Source: Urophycis tenuis
Lineage: Eukaryota > Chordata > Actinopteri > Gadiformes > Phycidae
Direction of reading: 5' to 3'
Length of the DNA stretch: 64,000 bases
Assembly: GCA_036785325.1 (NCBI GenBank)
Contig: JAXIVH010000024.1
Coordinates: 3,554,831-3,618,830, forward strand
Positions 26,632 to 39,077 of this stretch are shown here, piece by piece (positions within the stretch are counted from its first letter, which is position 1; every line of letters begins with the position of its first letter). The translations under genes and the position numbers were made by a program. Below the pieces are notes generated by a model. It ran no database searches, was not told the origin of the DNA, and saw only the letters and a list, made by a program, of their open reading frames with translations.

Positions 26632-26717
26632 TGTTTCCTCCTATAATATGTCCCTTTCCTCCCTCGAAGAGCTCCAATATCCACTTATTTGGTTATTTCG
26701 GGGCGAGAAATTAGGAA
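26632..26717 (-). promoter_or_regulatory. rnf123: Probable rnf123 non-coding first exon
   Basis: On the minus strand a strong donor (GAAACA|GTAAGTGTTG) ends at 26632. Together with the acceptor at 25527 this would define a 5'-UTR exon and a 1.1-kb first intron. The transcription start is not visible; the right edge given is approximate. Confidence 0.45.
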
Positions 26718-26910
26718 ATGTTACACCGGCTCCGGGCTGTATTTGCAACTGCTAGTTTGTTAAACCCTCCTCTCTCGCTGGTCTCTGGTTCCATTCCCAC
26801 GTCACGGGGCGTCGGATGGTCCAAACCGCACCGCGGCCGCTGCGCGAAAATACGACAGCTGAGGAGGGACCGTGTGGTTTTCACCGTGATGGCTCAGATA
26901 AAGTGTCCCT
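26700..26910. promoter_or_regulatory. Probable divergent promoter between rnf123 and aldh4a1
   Basis: GC- and CpG-rich patch (cgtcacggggcgtcggatgg, gcaccgcggccgctgcgcg) between the likely rnf123 first exon on the minus strand and aldh4a1 on the plus strand. On the + strand an ATG at 26718 starts MLHRLRAVFATASLL, which looks like a mitochondrial presequence, but I cannot find a convincing donor in the phase needed to join exon 29572-29665. Confidence 0.35.
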
Positions 26911-29144
26911 GTCTGTCCCCTTGGGCGTTGTAACACATTAGGTACAGTGTAGTGTGCATGTGTTTCAGTCAGTAGGCAACATTGTAACTGTTAGGACATT
27001 TTGAAACTTTTGTGTTTTGTCCCTAGCCTGGACAATGCAAAGAGAATAATAGTAAGGCCTAGAATATAATAACATAATACATAATAGATATATACAATAT
27101 AATATATACTATGTACTATAAACTTGAATGTAATGGAATAGAATTGAATACCGAATCATGTAATAGAGCATTGTGGTTTTCTTAGATACAATGAAATACA
27201 GCATAATGAGTGAGTAATTGTTGTATTTCAATGATAAGATGTGCAATGTTCCACACTTCTTTTAAAGATGAACTCTAGTAAAGTTCTAGACCTGATAGGA
27301 GATGCGACATGGATGGATGTAACCAAACGTTCAGTCCCACTCTTAGGTGCAGCACTGCTGTACATCTCCACTCAGATGACCAGCCATTGACCCTGTAAGC
27401 AATTGCGCCCCCTGGTGGCAGCGGTGAGGCTATGCTTAAAGGTTTCGGTCAGTGGGGAGGGTATCCACACAACCCATGCCTCAATTTCTTGTGATCCGCT
27501 CTGTCATTATCCTCGGGTCTATTTGCGCAACGCGCACGGCGCCACCTTAAACAAATACACATCTACTATAATATAACGAAAACAACAATGTGGATAGTGT
27601 GACATGGTTTAATATGGTTAGAGCTAGGCGTGTGTGGTGGAAAGTAAAGTAGGTCCTCCAAGACGTTGACAATAACGGATAGATACCAACATGGTACAAT
27701 GTCAGGACTAAACCTTTAAGATCCAAAAAGAGGACTAGTACAAACGACCGCTGGGCCGAGGCAAGGCATGCCAGGGCACCTCTATCGCGACATGTACCCA
27801 CTACCCGGTGACAGAAGTCGTGTCCGCGTGCCTCCAGTGTAAATCCACTCTGATTGGCTGTAGTGTTTCTTACACCTTGGGTCAAACCACCCAAGAAACG
27901 GTGTGTCCTACAAGGGGTAGATTAATACACTGTGCATACGACTTGAAGTAGTCTGTCGATTCAATTATAAAACGATGCTCTGACGTACCTGGAAAATAAA
28001 ATATATTTATTTTATGTATGGTTCAACGCGTGTCAAAAGAGATGCACTCAATCTATATCTGTATCTGTGTCTGTGTTTATCTGTGTATCTGGAGTCCTTT
28101 GAAAACATGGTGCCCCCCCGTACATGGACTATGGTTTATTCGCTCCCGCTGGCTCCGCCTTCTTTTTGGCTAGCTTCGCTCTACAAGATATACTTGATAC
28201 ATGATACACATGTTTAATGATCGTTTTGTTGATCACACGTCGCCGACTAACTGAACTCTTTCAAATAGTGTCTTCCACAATCTTTAATTTGTAAAATGCT
28301 CCGTGTGAGGTCGACACTTGCCTGTTCCTGGAGGGGGTAGGTGCCCTGCGTTAATAACCTCTTCGGTGACTCTGTGTTAGTTAATGTCATTTGTAACACA
28401 GGAGTTTGTGTTCCAGCTAGTTGTCTGTATCCTGTGTCTGTCATGCCTGATGTCCCATGTGCAAATGGAAGATAATGCCAATTTCGACTTTCAGTGTATT
28501 GGCCTGGATGTTATGCAATGTTTTAGACAGACTGCCGTGTAAGTAAGCTGTTCACCCAGACTGCGTACTTTAAACAGTGAATACCAGTTATAGGCTACTG
28601 AGAAACATACATTTTCATTTTAAGGCATGCGAACGCATGCATTTTCGAAAGATGTGCATCCCAAAGCAAATCCATCATTCATCAAGTGAATACGGTGTTT
28701 TTCCTTTCACTGCTAAGCCAGCTGTGAAAACAATTCGTCAAGGAAACCTTAACACAGACAATGTGTATCTCCTTATTATCTTTGGCTCAGTGGTGTCCAT
28801 GAGACCTGAAACCCAAACAGAAGGCCTCCTATGTCCATTGGAATAGAACCCACATGCGCACAGTAATGTGCATAAAAGCTCGAGTTTTTGAAAACGTCCT
28901 TATCAGCAATATACGAGACTGCACCTCATGCCCACAACTGTTTGCTATCAAACATGCAAGCTTTAGTTAACAAAGTTGAGGTACATAGTTAATCATACAT
29001 GGAGGAGAGAAGGGCAGCGGTGAAGGCCAGCTGTGGGACATTGGTGCAGTGCCATAGCTCCTAAAAATACTTGAATGCTACTTGAAATGAAACTGGGTAC
29101 AGCCATGTTAACATGGTGTGGTGTTGGTAATGGTGCTGTCTGTG

Positions 29145-29177
<33 letters not shown>

Positions 29178-29557
29178 GAAGTTAATTAAGAATCACTCCA
29201 ACAAATTATTTAATACTATTACTTATATATTACTTATACTATTACCTTACCTTGTATTATTTTGGAACAGTCTGTAGTCAGGGGATATCTTTGTAATCAC
29301 AAGTTTCTGGAAAACTTGTGATTCAAGTTAGAACCAGTCTGGTCTCAGCGGTGGCAGGACCTGTTTATTTATTGAAAGAGTTCAAACTCGCCCCCCGCGA
29401 CCAAGGTTTTAATGGTCATGTTAATCCCATTCAGTAGACTGAAAACATCTGGTGAAATTCTAGGGTTCGAATTACACCAGAGGGGGGAAGGCGTGTCATT
29501 AGTTTAAGTGTCGATCGAGTGTCGCGTCACGTTCCTGATCATGACAGCAGCTTCTTC
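26911..29557. other. Region between the divergent promoter and aldh4a1
   Basis: No exon seen. It holds an (ATT)n run at 29148-29176 and otherwise unremarkable AT-rich sequence. It is probably aldh4a1 intron 1 if the first exon lies at 26.7 kb. Confidence 0.4.
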
Positions 29558-29571
29558 ATGTTGTGTTGCAG

Positions 29572-32500
29572 CTTACGGACATTTCCGCGGGCAGCGGTGG
29601 AAGTGAAGAATGAGCCCATCCTGGGCTTCACGGAGGGAAGTGCGGAGAGAAAGGATCTTCTCAAGGTAGGTTTCCTCGCAGCCCAGCAGCGCTGTTCCCG
29701 CTTCAGTGATTTTCTCTGGAGATCAGAAGTCAGAAAGATGTTTATTACCAAGTAGCTTTGCACATACAAGGACTCTGACTTGGTGGTTGGTGCCGAGGCC
29801 GGTGCTTTCAACGCATTGCTCCGTTGGTGGTTCTGAGCGTAGCCTGGCAAAAGGGGCTCAGTGATGCCATGTTTATTACATGCAGATAATGGGGGCCACA
29901 AACTTAGACATACTGTAGATGTAAAACTCCCCAACTAGATTATCATAAATGAACCACAGGAAACACAGCAGGTGAGCTGGAGGGGCTGGAGCAAACCCCC
30001 GACCTGGCTGTTAAACAGAGGCGTATAAATCATCCCCCCCCCCCCCCCCTCCCCGTCCTTTGTTGTGTTACTTGTCCTTTCAGATAACGCTCTGATAACA
30101 TGCAGGCTATCTAGAAGGCCTCTTTACTAAGCCTTTTGTCTTCTCCTCCAGGCCCTGAGCGAGCTGAAGGGAAAGACGGAGGAGATTCCTTGTGTGGTTG
30201 GAGACGAACACGTGTGGACCAAAGATGTTAGATACCAGTTATCGGTGAGCCCTGCAAGTCCATTTCTCTAATCTCCACTGTAAACTGTTGCTCCATTTAG
30301 TGCACAAATATTGGAACTTCAGACAGCAGCGATATCACCATTCAAATATGCTTGTGAACGAAGCATGGTTTATTTGCCCATTTGCAAGCAGTTATTTTTG
30401 AAGTTGTTATTACTGCTACAATGTCACTTTGTTTTTCTTTCAAAGCCCTTCGATCACTCACACAAGGTGGCCAAGTTCTGCTACGCTGACAAGGTAGGGA
30501 CTTGTATTCAACATTTGATTTTCAAACATTGGAAAACATCGCACACTGCAAATGCCCTGCTCTGGTGTATGCCCCCATGGTATTGTGAGTGCAGACCCTG
30601 ATTGAGTTGAAATGTAATGGTATGTTCAGCAGCATCTTTTGGTCACTCATAAAGAGACACATGAAGAGGGAAGTGGTGAAGCTTAAGGTTTTTTTCTGAA
30701 GAAGGACGTGTCATTCTATGTTCTGTCCTGGGCTCTGATGACAGGAGCTGCTCAACAAAGCCATCCTCGCATCGGTGGCAGCGAGGAGGGAGTGGGACCT
30801 GAGGCCGGTCCGGGACCGAGCCCAGATCCTCTTCAAGGCCGCCGACGTCATCAGTGGGCCCAAGAGAGCCGAGATCCTGGCCAAGACCATGATCGGCCAG
30901 GTAAAGAGGGGGTCATCAGTGTTGTGCAAGTTCACACTTTTCATGAATTAGTTCAAAGTTCAGTTCACACATGTTCAAAGTGAACTGTTCACGTTCATAG
31001 TTCAACATTTCAATTTTGAACTAGTTCAAAGTTCAGTTCAGTGAGAAATGAAAATGAAAGACGTGAAAATGAATGAACTTGTTTTTCATACTACCTTCTA
31101 GCCTAAAACTGTTCACTGTATACTAATTATGTATTGTCCTCGTGAAATACTAGAGGACTATTAGTAATGGTTTCCTTCATTTATGCTATTTAGCCTATGA
31201 TTATTACCCTGCAATCAATAGCCACAATAACAGTGTTGTGGTGCATGCAGTGAAATCAATTACTACTAGATCTTAAATTCTATCACACAAAATGGAAGTT
31301 TTTGACCCTCAAGGACTTGAATATATATTTTCACACTGGACGGATGCTTCAACTCGACGTGTCTTTTCAAATTCGAAATTGACGAGGTTGACGTTCGAAC
31401 TTGTTTTTTCAGCGCAGGTGGACATAATTTGCATAGAAAGGTGAGGTTTATACCGTCGGAGTCTTTGTGAGACAATGAGAAAAAATCCTGTAAATAATCA
31501 TACGTAGAGCCGGGTATCATCTGATGTGCTCTGTGTGTCTGCAACGTCTCTCCTTTCATTTCCACTAGTCAATTTCAGAGTAGGCTGTTGGCTGCGCTGC
31601 ATCGGCGTTGCTTGTTATGCTTTTGTGTGCAATGCATCGTGGGTAATGTAGTGTGAAGCTGTGTAGTTTAAGAGTAGCACCCGTAAAAAATGTTGGCATT
31701 GAGTGACAACGATGCTGTTTCAAACGTGCGAGCAGACCGTGTCACTCATTAGGAGAAAAAATAAATCTGTAACGGTTAATTTGACCTCAACAGTGGCGCT
31801 CACTACACATAATCTGAACGAGTTCACGTTCAAGTTCTTTATTTGCAAACGTGTTGCATTCAGTTCAAAGTTCACAGAAAAATGAATGTGTTCAATGAAC
31901 GCGTTCTTTTGAACTCGTTCATGCACAACACTGGGGGTCATCAGGGCTCCCCGCTGGGCTCTTGGTGTGAGTGGAGTGGGTCTTCACTGGAAGTAGATCC
32001 TCCATGGCTGCCATTACCCTGAATGTTCTCGCTCCAAACCTACAGCTGTACTTTTAATCATCTAACCCCAAAACCTACACATACCCGTTTTTAGCTTTAT
32101 GTCTAAATCTTGCCATATTTGATGCAATGCTTCAATGTAACAATTTCTGAAGCACCATGGGAAATACTACCTGAAAAAGATTTTGACTGTGTCTTCAGCT
32201 TAGCTGGTATGCATTGTTCATCCCTCTCTCTCCCCCCAGGCTAAGTCTCTCTCTCTCGGCCCAGGCTAAGTCTCTCTGTCCCGGCCCAGGTTAAGTGTCT
32301 CTCTCTCGGCCCAGGCTAAGTGTCTCTCTCTCGGCCCAGGCTAAGTGTCTCTGTCCCGGCCCAGGTTAAGTGTCTCTCTCTCGGCCCAGGCTAAGTGTCT
32401 CTCTCTCGGCCCAGGCTAAGTGTCTCTCTCTCGGCCCAGGCTAAGTGTCTCTCTCTCGGCCCAGGCTAAGTGTCTCTCTCTCGGCCCAGGCTAAGTGTCT

Positions 32501-35500
32501 CTCTCTCTCTCGGCCCAGGCTAAGTCTCTCTCTCTCGGCCCAGGCTAAGTGTCTCTCTCTCGGCCCAGGCTAAGTCTCTCTCTCTCTCGGCCCAGCCTAA
32601 GTGTCTCTCTCTCGGCCCAGGCTAAGTGTCTCTCTCTTGGCCCAGGCTAAGTCTCTCTCTCGGCCCAGGCTAAGTGTCTCTCTCTCTCTCTCGGCCCAGG
32701 CTAAGTGTCTCTCTCTCTCTCTCGGCCCAGGCTAAGTGTCTCTCTCTCTCTCGGCCCAGGCTAAGTCTCTCTCTCTCAGCCCAGCCTAAGTGTCTCTCTC
32801 TCGGCCCAGGCTAAGTCTCTCTCTCTCTCTCGGCCCAGGCTAAGTGTCTCTCTCTCTCAGCCCAGCCTAAGTGTCTCTCTCTCTCTCGGCCCAGGCTAAG
32901 TCTCTCTCTCTCGGCCCAGGCTAAGTCTCTCTCTCTCGGCCCAGGCTAAGTGTCTCTCTCTCGGCCCAGGCTAAGTCTCTCTCTCTCTCTCGGCCCAGGC
33001 TAAGTGTCTCTCTCTCTCAGCCCAGCCTAAGTGTCTCTCTCTCGGCCCAGGCTAAGTCTCTCTCTCTCGGCCCAGGCTAAGTCTCTCTCTCTCGGCCCAG
33101 GCTAAGTGTCTCTCTCTCGGCCCAGGCTAAGTCTCTCTCTCTCTCTCGGCCCAGGCTAAGTGTCTCTCTCTCTCAGCCCAGCCTAAGTGTCTCTCTCTCG
33201 GCTCAGGCTAAGTCTCTCTCTCTCTCGGCCCAGGCTAAGGCCCCGTCCCAATACCTCCCCTACCCCTACATTTTTGCCCTAACCCTACATTTTGCGCGTT
33301 CTCGTGTAGGGGTAGGGGTGTCCCATTACTGTAGGGAGCAAGGGGAAGTGCTATTTTCCCCTTATAATCAACCCTCAAAACGCAGTGAGGTCCGATGCAG
33401 GCTTAAAACGAAGTGGAAGATGAAATTACCCATTTCTCTGTTCATTAATTAGACGGAGATAAACAAACACAGCCCACGCAACAGGCAACACAACAGCTGG
33501 AACCGGCGGCATTTTTTCATGAATGAAAATAGTAGTAGCGTTATCGGCAGACTTGTCAACGAGTGACGTATGTGAGCACGTTCGCTACGTTCACTACGCT
33601 AGTTCACTACGCTAGTGGTGTCCCAATTTCATAGGGAAAGATCTTCAGCCACTTCCCTCGGCGAGGGGAATTTACTGTTGAGGGCACTCCAAACCAAGTG
33701 GAAGTTTTAAGGGGGGAGAAATGGGACAGGGCCTAAGTCTCTCTCTCTCGGCCCAGGCTAAGTCTCTCTCTCTCGGCCCAGGCTAAGACGGTGGTGCAGG
33801 CGGAGATCGACGCGGCTCCAGAGCTCATCGACTTCTTCCGCTTCAACGCCAAGCACGCCATCGAGCTGGAGGACCAGCAGCCGCTGGACGCAGACGGCAG
33901 CACCAACACCATGCTGTACCGCGGCCTGGAGGTCAGAGGTCAAACAGCCCCGGCCTGAACGTGCCTCCGGTCGAAAAATCCTTCAGGGGTTGAAACGCTT
34001 TTCATTCAAACGCGGCCAATCAAAGTGTGGTTTTCCCTCCCTGTCGGTCTCACAGAAGTGCCGTTATGTAAAGTATGTAAAGTAAAGTCACATGATGTCA
34101 GTAGGATGGAAATCATTATGTTGTTTCCTATAGATCATCTCATTTTGAAACAGACTACTGTTGATATTGAGACCTAAAGACATCAGTTCACAGAAAATAA
34201 CATAATTCTGTACAGTGAAATTCTTATGGCATGGCAAGGAAGGGTATCTATGTGTTGTTGCAAATGCATAAGATTTGTTTTTCTGTGTTTTTCATCAATG
34301 CTGTCAGGGTTTCGTTGCCGCTGTGTCCCCTTTCAACTTCACTGCCATCGGTGGAAATCTGGCAGGCACCCCGACTGTAATGGTAAGGTCAAAGTTTAAT
34401 TTGTCTCCACTGGCACACACAGGGCCTCAGTCACGACCCTTTAGAGGATCCACCTTTGCTGGGTATAAAATAATAAGTGTTTAAAATCATCCTCTTGTCG
34501 CTATCTTGCGCTTTGGAAGTACGACTCCCATAGCTATTGGCCGGTTTGCTCTTCCACATGTATCCACATCCACGTGCACACGGTTTGTGATGGTCTGTAT
34601 CACTGCCGGTGTCCCAGGGTAACGTAGTTCTGTGGAAGCCCAGCGACACCGCCATGTCCGCCAGCTACGCCGTCTACAAGGTGCTGAGGGAATGCGGCCT
34701 GCCGCCCGACATCATCCAGTTTGTTCCCTCGGACGGGCCCGTGTTCGGGGACACCATCACCTCCTCGGAGCACCTGGCTGGCGTCAACTTCACAGGCAGC
34801 GTCCCGTAAGACCCTTCAGATGTCCTCATCTCCCAGGAGAAGGCCTCCTGTGCTCACCGCTTAGTGGCCCGTCCAATAAGTGTCATTACACTATGAGCGT
34901 CCGGACACTCTTAGCATGGGTTAGCATGCCCCTGCTGGGAATCGAACCCTCAACCCGTGGTCATGTTAATGCTTTGGTCTGCCCGTTGAGCTCCGCATGA
35001 CCCCTCTGCTCCCTGATTGCTGTTGGTCTTGTGTGTGTGTGTTTGTAGTGCAGTGTCTATACACCGTCTCCCTGTGTTTTTGTAACTAGATTTGTAACTA
35101 GATTGTGTTAAAATGTGACTAGATTAGAAAATCATTGAATAGTTACTTTTGTTTGACTACTCTTGTTGGTTATCTTCTTTTTTTTTGTAGTTCCATTTTT
35201 GTATTGTTTTAATCTACAACTGTCTCATATTTGAGGCTGTTTTTTTCTGAATTTCCCCACCTGGGACGTCAGTATCTTCTCTTAACTTCTTCTCTCCACC
35301 TGCAGGACATTTAAGCGTATTTGGAAACAAGTGGCCCAGAACCTGGATATCTACAAGAACTTCCCCCGGGTCGCTGGGGGTGAGCTGCACCAAACCACCA
35401 ATCCACATTCCGGACGGACAAATCCTCATTCCAAACCAATTTAGCCAAATCCTGAACGCCATAAAACCACATTCCATAACAAGTTTAGTTCAGCACTTTG

Positions 35501-38500
35501 GTTCAGTGCTTCCTTGCAGTTTGATTGTATTGTCACTAGTTTCCATCTATATGTGTTCTCACTACATTGTCATGGACATGCAGACAAACCCAGACATACC
35601 ACTGCAGTGTCATTAACGTTAGCATGTTAGTATCACCTTGTGTGTATGTCGGCGTGTTGTGTGTGTGTGTGTGTGTGTATACTAGCATGTTGGCGCGTAT
35701 ATTAGCATTGGCATTAGCATGCGTGGAAGCCTGCGCGCGTCTCTTAACTCAACACACTGACCGCTGTGTCTTCCCAGAGTGCGGCGGTAAGAACTTCCAC
35801 TTCGTCCACGCGTCGGCGGACGTCCAGAGCGTGGTGAACGGGACCATCCGCTCAGCGTTTGAGTACGGCGGGCAGAAGTGCTCGGCCTGCTCCCGGATGT
35901 ACGTACCGGACTCCCTGTGGCCCCAAATCAGAGAGGGGCTGCTGGCCATCCACAAGAACATCAGAGTGGGGAATGTATGTACAAAGTCATGGGAGTAGTT
36001 ATGAACCATTTCAGTTCAAAATGTTTTGTGGCTGCCTTGGTATGGTCCCTAAGCATTATATTGTGGAATATATATTGGGCCAAAATACAATACAATACAA
36101 TACAATACATAATTGCAATACAATACATAAAAACAATACTTATTAAGTATTTTTCACTTTTATAGCAGTACTACCGAGCTAGAGTATCTGTTTGTTAGTG
36201 TTGTACTTTATCCCTCTCAGGTTGCACCGCTGCCCACCTGCTCACACGCTTCAGTCATTCATTGTTGATGCATGTCAAAGTTTGCTTTATCACGTTTGTG
36301 TTCCTCAGCCCGTGGAGGACTTCAGCTCCTTCTTCTCTGCCGTGATCGATGACAAGGTACACTGCGTCCGCCCAATGACTCCACGGTCCCTGATGTTGGC
36401 GGAGACGGATGTCTTTGTTCTCTGCGTGCTTTGTGAACGTAAGATACTGTACCTGCTGACATTCTGATGCCTCGGTGCCCCTCAGTCCTTCGCTCGCATC
36501 AAGAAGTGGTTGGACCACGCCAGGTCCTCCCCCGACCTGACAGTCATCGCCGGGGGCAACTGTGACGACCGGAAGGGCTACTTTGTGGAGCCCACCATCA
36601 TCCAGGTCAAAGATCCTCAGGACCCCATCATGAACGAGGTAGGAGCATGCACATCTCTGCCCGGATGATGGAATATCATTCAGTTGGCCCACAGTTTATT
36701 TACCTCTTCTTACCTGGATACCTTCTTACCTTTACTTTAGTGCAGTTTATTCACAGTCCGGTACCATAGAAAAGATATGGATGCAGCGTCAATGTCACCA
36801 TGTCACCCATTGGTTCACACATATTCTCATATATCTTATCTTAAATATCTTCCTCCTATGGACAGTGCAGTTGTTTGACCATTTTGCAGCCATCAGCGTA
36901 AGACGACCCAAGTTCACCTTCATGGCCAAAACTCTTCTATGGTGTCTGGTGTTTCTGCATCCAACCACCACGTGCAACCTATAGGCCGTTAGAGGAGCCA
37001 AATGCTTGTCCTCTCCCCCAGCGCCTCACAAACAGGTGGTCATGGCTGCTGCGTGTATGTTACACATGGCAGTCTGCCCTGTGACCTACCCCCTGCTTCA
37101 GGTTTCCAGTGCACAAGACCTACATGGGAATGTGTTCAGGAAAAGTGGTGTTTGGATGGGTTCTGATGACCAGCACCTCTGTGACTAGAATATATACGCA
37201 TTGTTAGAAAACAATATTGTTTGCTATTTTATTTCATTTGGCAAAGATGTAGACTACCATTTAGTGTAATGCCTACTACCTTCTTTGTTTAACATGTTTT
37301 TAATATATTTGGTAAATAAATACATTGTATTTTTGTTAAGTAAGTAAGTGTGTTATTAGTTGTGGTCTGAAGTGTTTGCTAGTGTGGATTGCTCACAGGG
37401 CTTGTGTGTTAATACCGCAAGGCTTTCACCCAGTTTAGCTAGATATACATCACATGATCCAGCTGGCCCCTGTGTTGTGTTAACTCAGATCTGTTACATG
37501 CCCGGCTGTACTGCCTGCTGCTAAGCCTGGTCCCATTGCGTTTCAAATGGAAATGTTGCTTAACCTAGACATTTTCTAAATCCCTGAATACATTCCTTTA
37601 AACTTTGTACTTAACTGTACGTAAAAACAACTTAAACACCCGATTTAGATAAATTGTGTAAACAGTGTATGGTCATTTGGCTGGATGAATGTTATTCTTT
37701 GCAATACACAAGAACTGCAAGCTTCCTTGTTTTAATCAGCTGTTGAACACCAGTGTGTTTTGTCATTTGTAGGAAATCTTCGGCCCGGTGCTGTCTGTGT
37801 ACGTCTATCCTGACAAAGACTACAAGGAGGTTTTGACTCTGGTGGACAACACTTCCCCGTATGCCCTCACAGGGGCAGTGTTCGCTAAGGACAAGTAAGT
37901 GTCACTCTGTTTCAGAGGTGCGTTCACACTAGGCTCACACTTAGGTTCACACCATGTTAACATGCTTGGTTTCCACACCAGGTTTGTTTTCACACAAGGG
38001 CAGTGTATTGAATCGGTGTTCCTTGTGACAGGAGTGTGGTCGCAGAAGCAGCCAAAGCCTTGAGGAACGCTGCGGGAAACTACTATGTCAACGACAAGTC
38101 CACCGGCTCCATCGTGGCACAACAGCCATTTGGGGGCGCCAGAGCTTCAGGTAGGGTGCCTGCTCTCTCCCCTGTTGGTTTGTGGGGGGAGGAAGGGATC
38201 ACGTGGAGGTCACCACTGGAGGTCTGGGGTCCTGAAGGCCGCTGTTGAAATTCACGTAGTGTATAGGTTGGAACTGTAGTCAAGGGTTTAGAAGTTGACT
38301 TGAATTTGGACTGTGGTTTTGGGTACGTTGGATCACGGGCCGGCCGTGTGATGAGGTAGTGGTGAAGTTATTTGACTCCTAGCCAAAAGGTAGTTTGAAA
38401 CCCAATGTCCCCACACGTAGCCTTGTCTTTAGACATCCTTGACCCAGATGCTACCAATACCAACTTGTATAACATGCCAACAGCACACCAACTGAAACTA

Positions 38501-39077
38501 ACTAACTGAAAAATAAAAACAAAGCAGGTTGCTTTGAATAAACATGTCTTGCTAAATAGCTAGATAGTAAAATATAGGATAAGCCCTCTCTGTGAGATAT
38601 CAGTGTTTTTGGATAGGTTACAATTAAATAGTGTTATTGGTAGCTGTCCTCTCGATCAAACACAAACCTAGAACTACCAGTGTAAGCCAACCTTGGTGGT
38701 ACAACACTGTTATCACAGTTACATTCTCAAAGGAGAATGATCCACATTGAATGTCACCACCTCAGCCCAAGCTCTGTAGAGGGGAAAAACTATTATATTA
38801 CAAAGGATATTGTTATCATCTTAACCTGTCACACTCGTGTCCAAAGCAGTATACTTCACAGACACTCTGCAGGTACCTTGGCAATGTTAAAGGAATGTCT
38901 CACAGTCGATCCGTCCCTGTGATTGATTGAACCGTCGGGTTATTGATCCTCCTGTCTCACCCAGGAACTAATGACAAGCCAGGGGGTCCTCACTACGTGC
39001 TGAGATGGACATCGCCGCAGGTCGTCAAGGAGACCTTCGTCCCACTGGACAAATGGGAGTACCCCTACATGAGCTGA
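29572..39077 (+). CDS. aldh4a1: Delta-1-pyrroline-5-carboxylate dehydrogenase (ALDH4A1), first exon uncertain
   Basis: Mitochondrial-matrix NAD-dependent enzyme that oxidises glutamate semialdehyde (from P5C) to glutamate in proline breakdown. Exons: 29572-29665, 30152-30244, 30446-30493, 30745-30900, 33782-33931, 34308-34382, 34618-34805, 35306-35379, 35778-35974, 36309-36356, 36486-36638, 37773-37894, 38032-38150, 38965-39077. These give 542 codons in one frame, against 563 residues in human, so only the presequence exon is missing. Landmarks are EEIPCVVGDEHVWT, AAVSPFNFTAIGGNL, NVVLWKPSDTAM, the catalytic-loop FEYGGQKCSACSR with the nucleophile Cys, the general-base Glu in AGECGGKNFHF, EIFGPVLSVYVYPD and QQPFGGARASGTNDKPGG. 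The first visible exon begins with the third base of a codon if its acceptor at 29571 is used. Alternatively ATG 29558 in the same frame could start it (MLCCSLRTFPRAAV). I consider the upstream exon more likely. Intron 5 holds a hAT element and a large acceptor-bearing minisatellite. Confidence 0.96.
30917..31933 (-). mobile_element. Non-autonomous hAT element carrying a BED zinc-finger frame
   Basis: Terminal inverted repeats CAGTGTTGTGCA (30917) and TGCACAACACTG (ending 31933), flanked by a perfect 8-bp duplication GGGGTCAT (30909-30916 and 31934-31941), the hAT hallmark. Length 1,017 bp. The minus strand at 31566-31266 is open and encodes a BED-type finger: CKLC, then SNLKRHVELKHPSS (C-x2-C ... 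H-x4-H). No hAT catalytic or dimerisation domain remains inside. Sub-terminal regions are rich in the word aagttcagttca. Inserted in aldh4a1 intron 5. Confidence 0.92.
32230..33238 (+). repeat. Minisatellite of splice-acceptor units in aldh4a1 intron 5
   Basis: About 39 tandem units of 23-31 bp, consensus ggcccag|gctaag plus (t)gt and a CT tract. Each unit is a polypyrimidine tract, a CAG acceptor and GCTAAG, which are the first six bases of exon 6. Variants with cagcccagcctaag recur at regular spacing, a sign of higher-order repeat amplification. Two further units lie beyond the inserted element, the last being the real exon 6 acceptor at 33781. Confidence 0.95.
33239..33733. mobile_element. 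Harbinger-like MITE inside the acceptor array
   Basis: 495 bp with inverted ends GGCCCCGTCCCA and TGGGACAGGGCC and a TAA duplication (33236-33238 and 33734-33736), the 3-bp TWA target typical of PIF/Harbinger elements. Further complementary words (acctcccctacccctac near 33252, gtaggggtaggggtg near 33305) give inner hairpins. No coding capacity. Confidence 0.85.
33734..33787 (+). repeat. Last two acceptor units and the real exon 6 acceptor
   Basis: Continuation of the array after the MITE. The final unit ctctctcggcccag|gctaag supplies the true acceptor of aldh4a1 exon 6 (exon starts 33782). Confidence 0.9.
34896..35005 (-). mobile_element. Degenerate tRNA-derived SINE head
   Basis: On the minus strand it shows a box-A-like GGAGCTCAACGGGCAGA and a box B GGGTTCGATTCCCAGC. 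The common 3' tail is missing. In aldh4a1 intron 8. Confidence 0.55.
36078..36136. repeat. (ATACA)n short repeat
   Basis: Tandem aatac/atacaatacaa words in aldh4a1 intron 10. Confidence 0.75.
36639..37772. other. aldh4a1 intron 12
   Basis: A 1.1-kb intron with no recognisable embedded gene. An AATAAA-like tgtttttaatatatttggtaaataaat cluster near 37290-37325 could in principle act as a premature poly(A) site, but nothing supports use. Confidence 0.5.
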
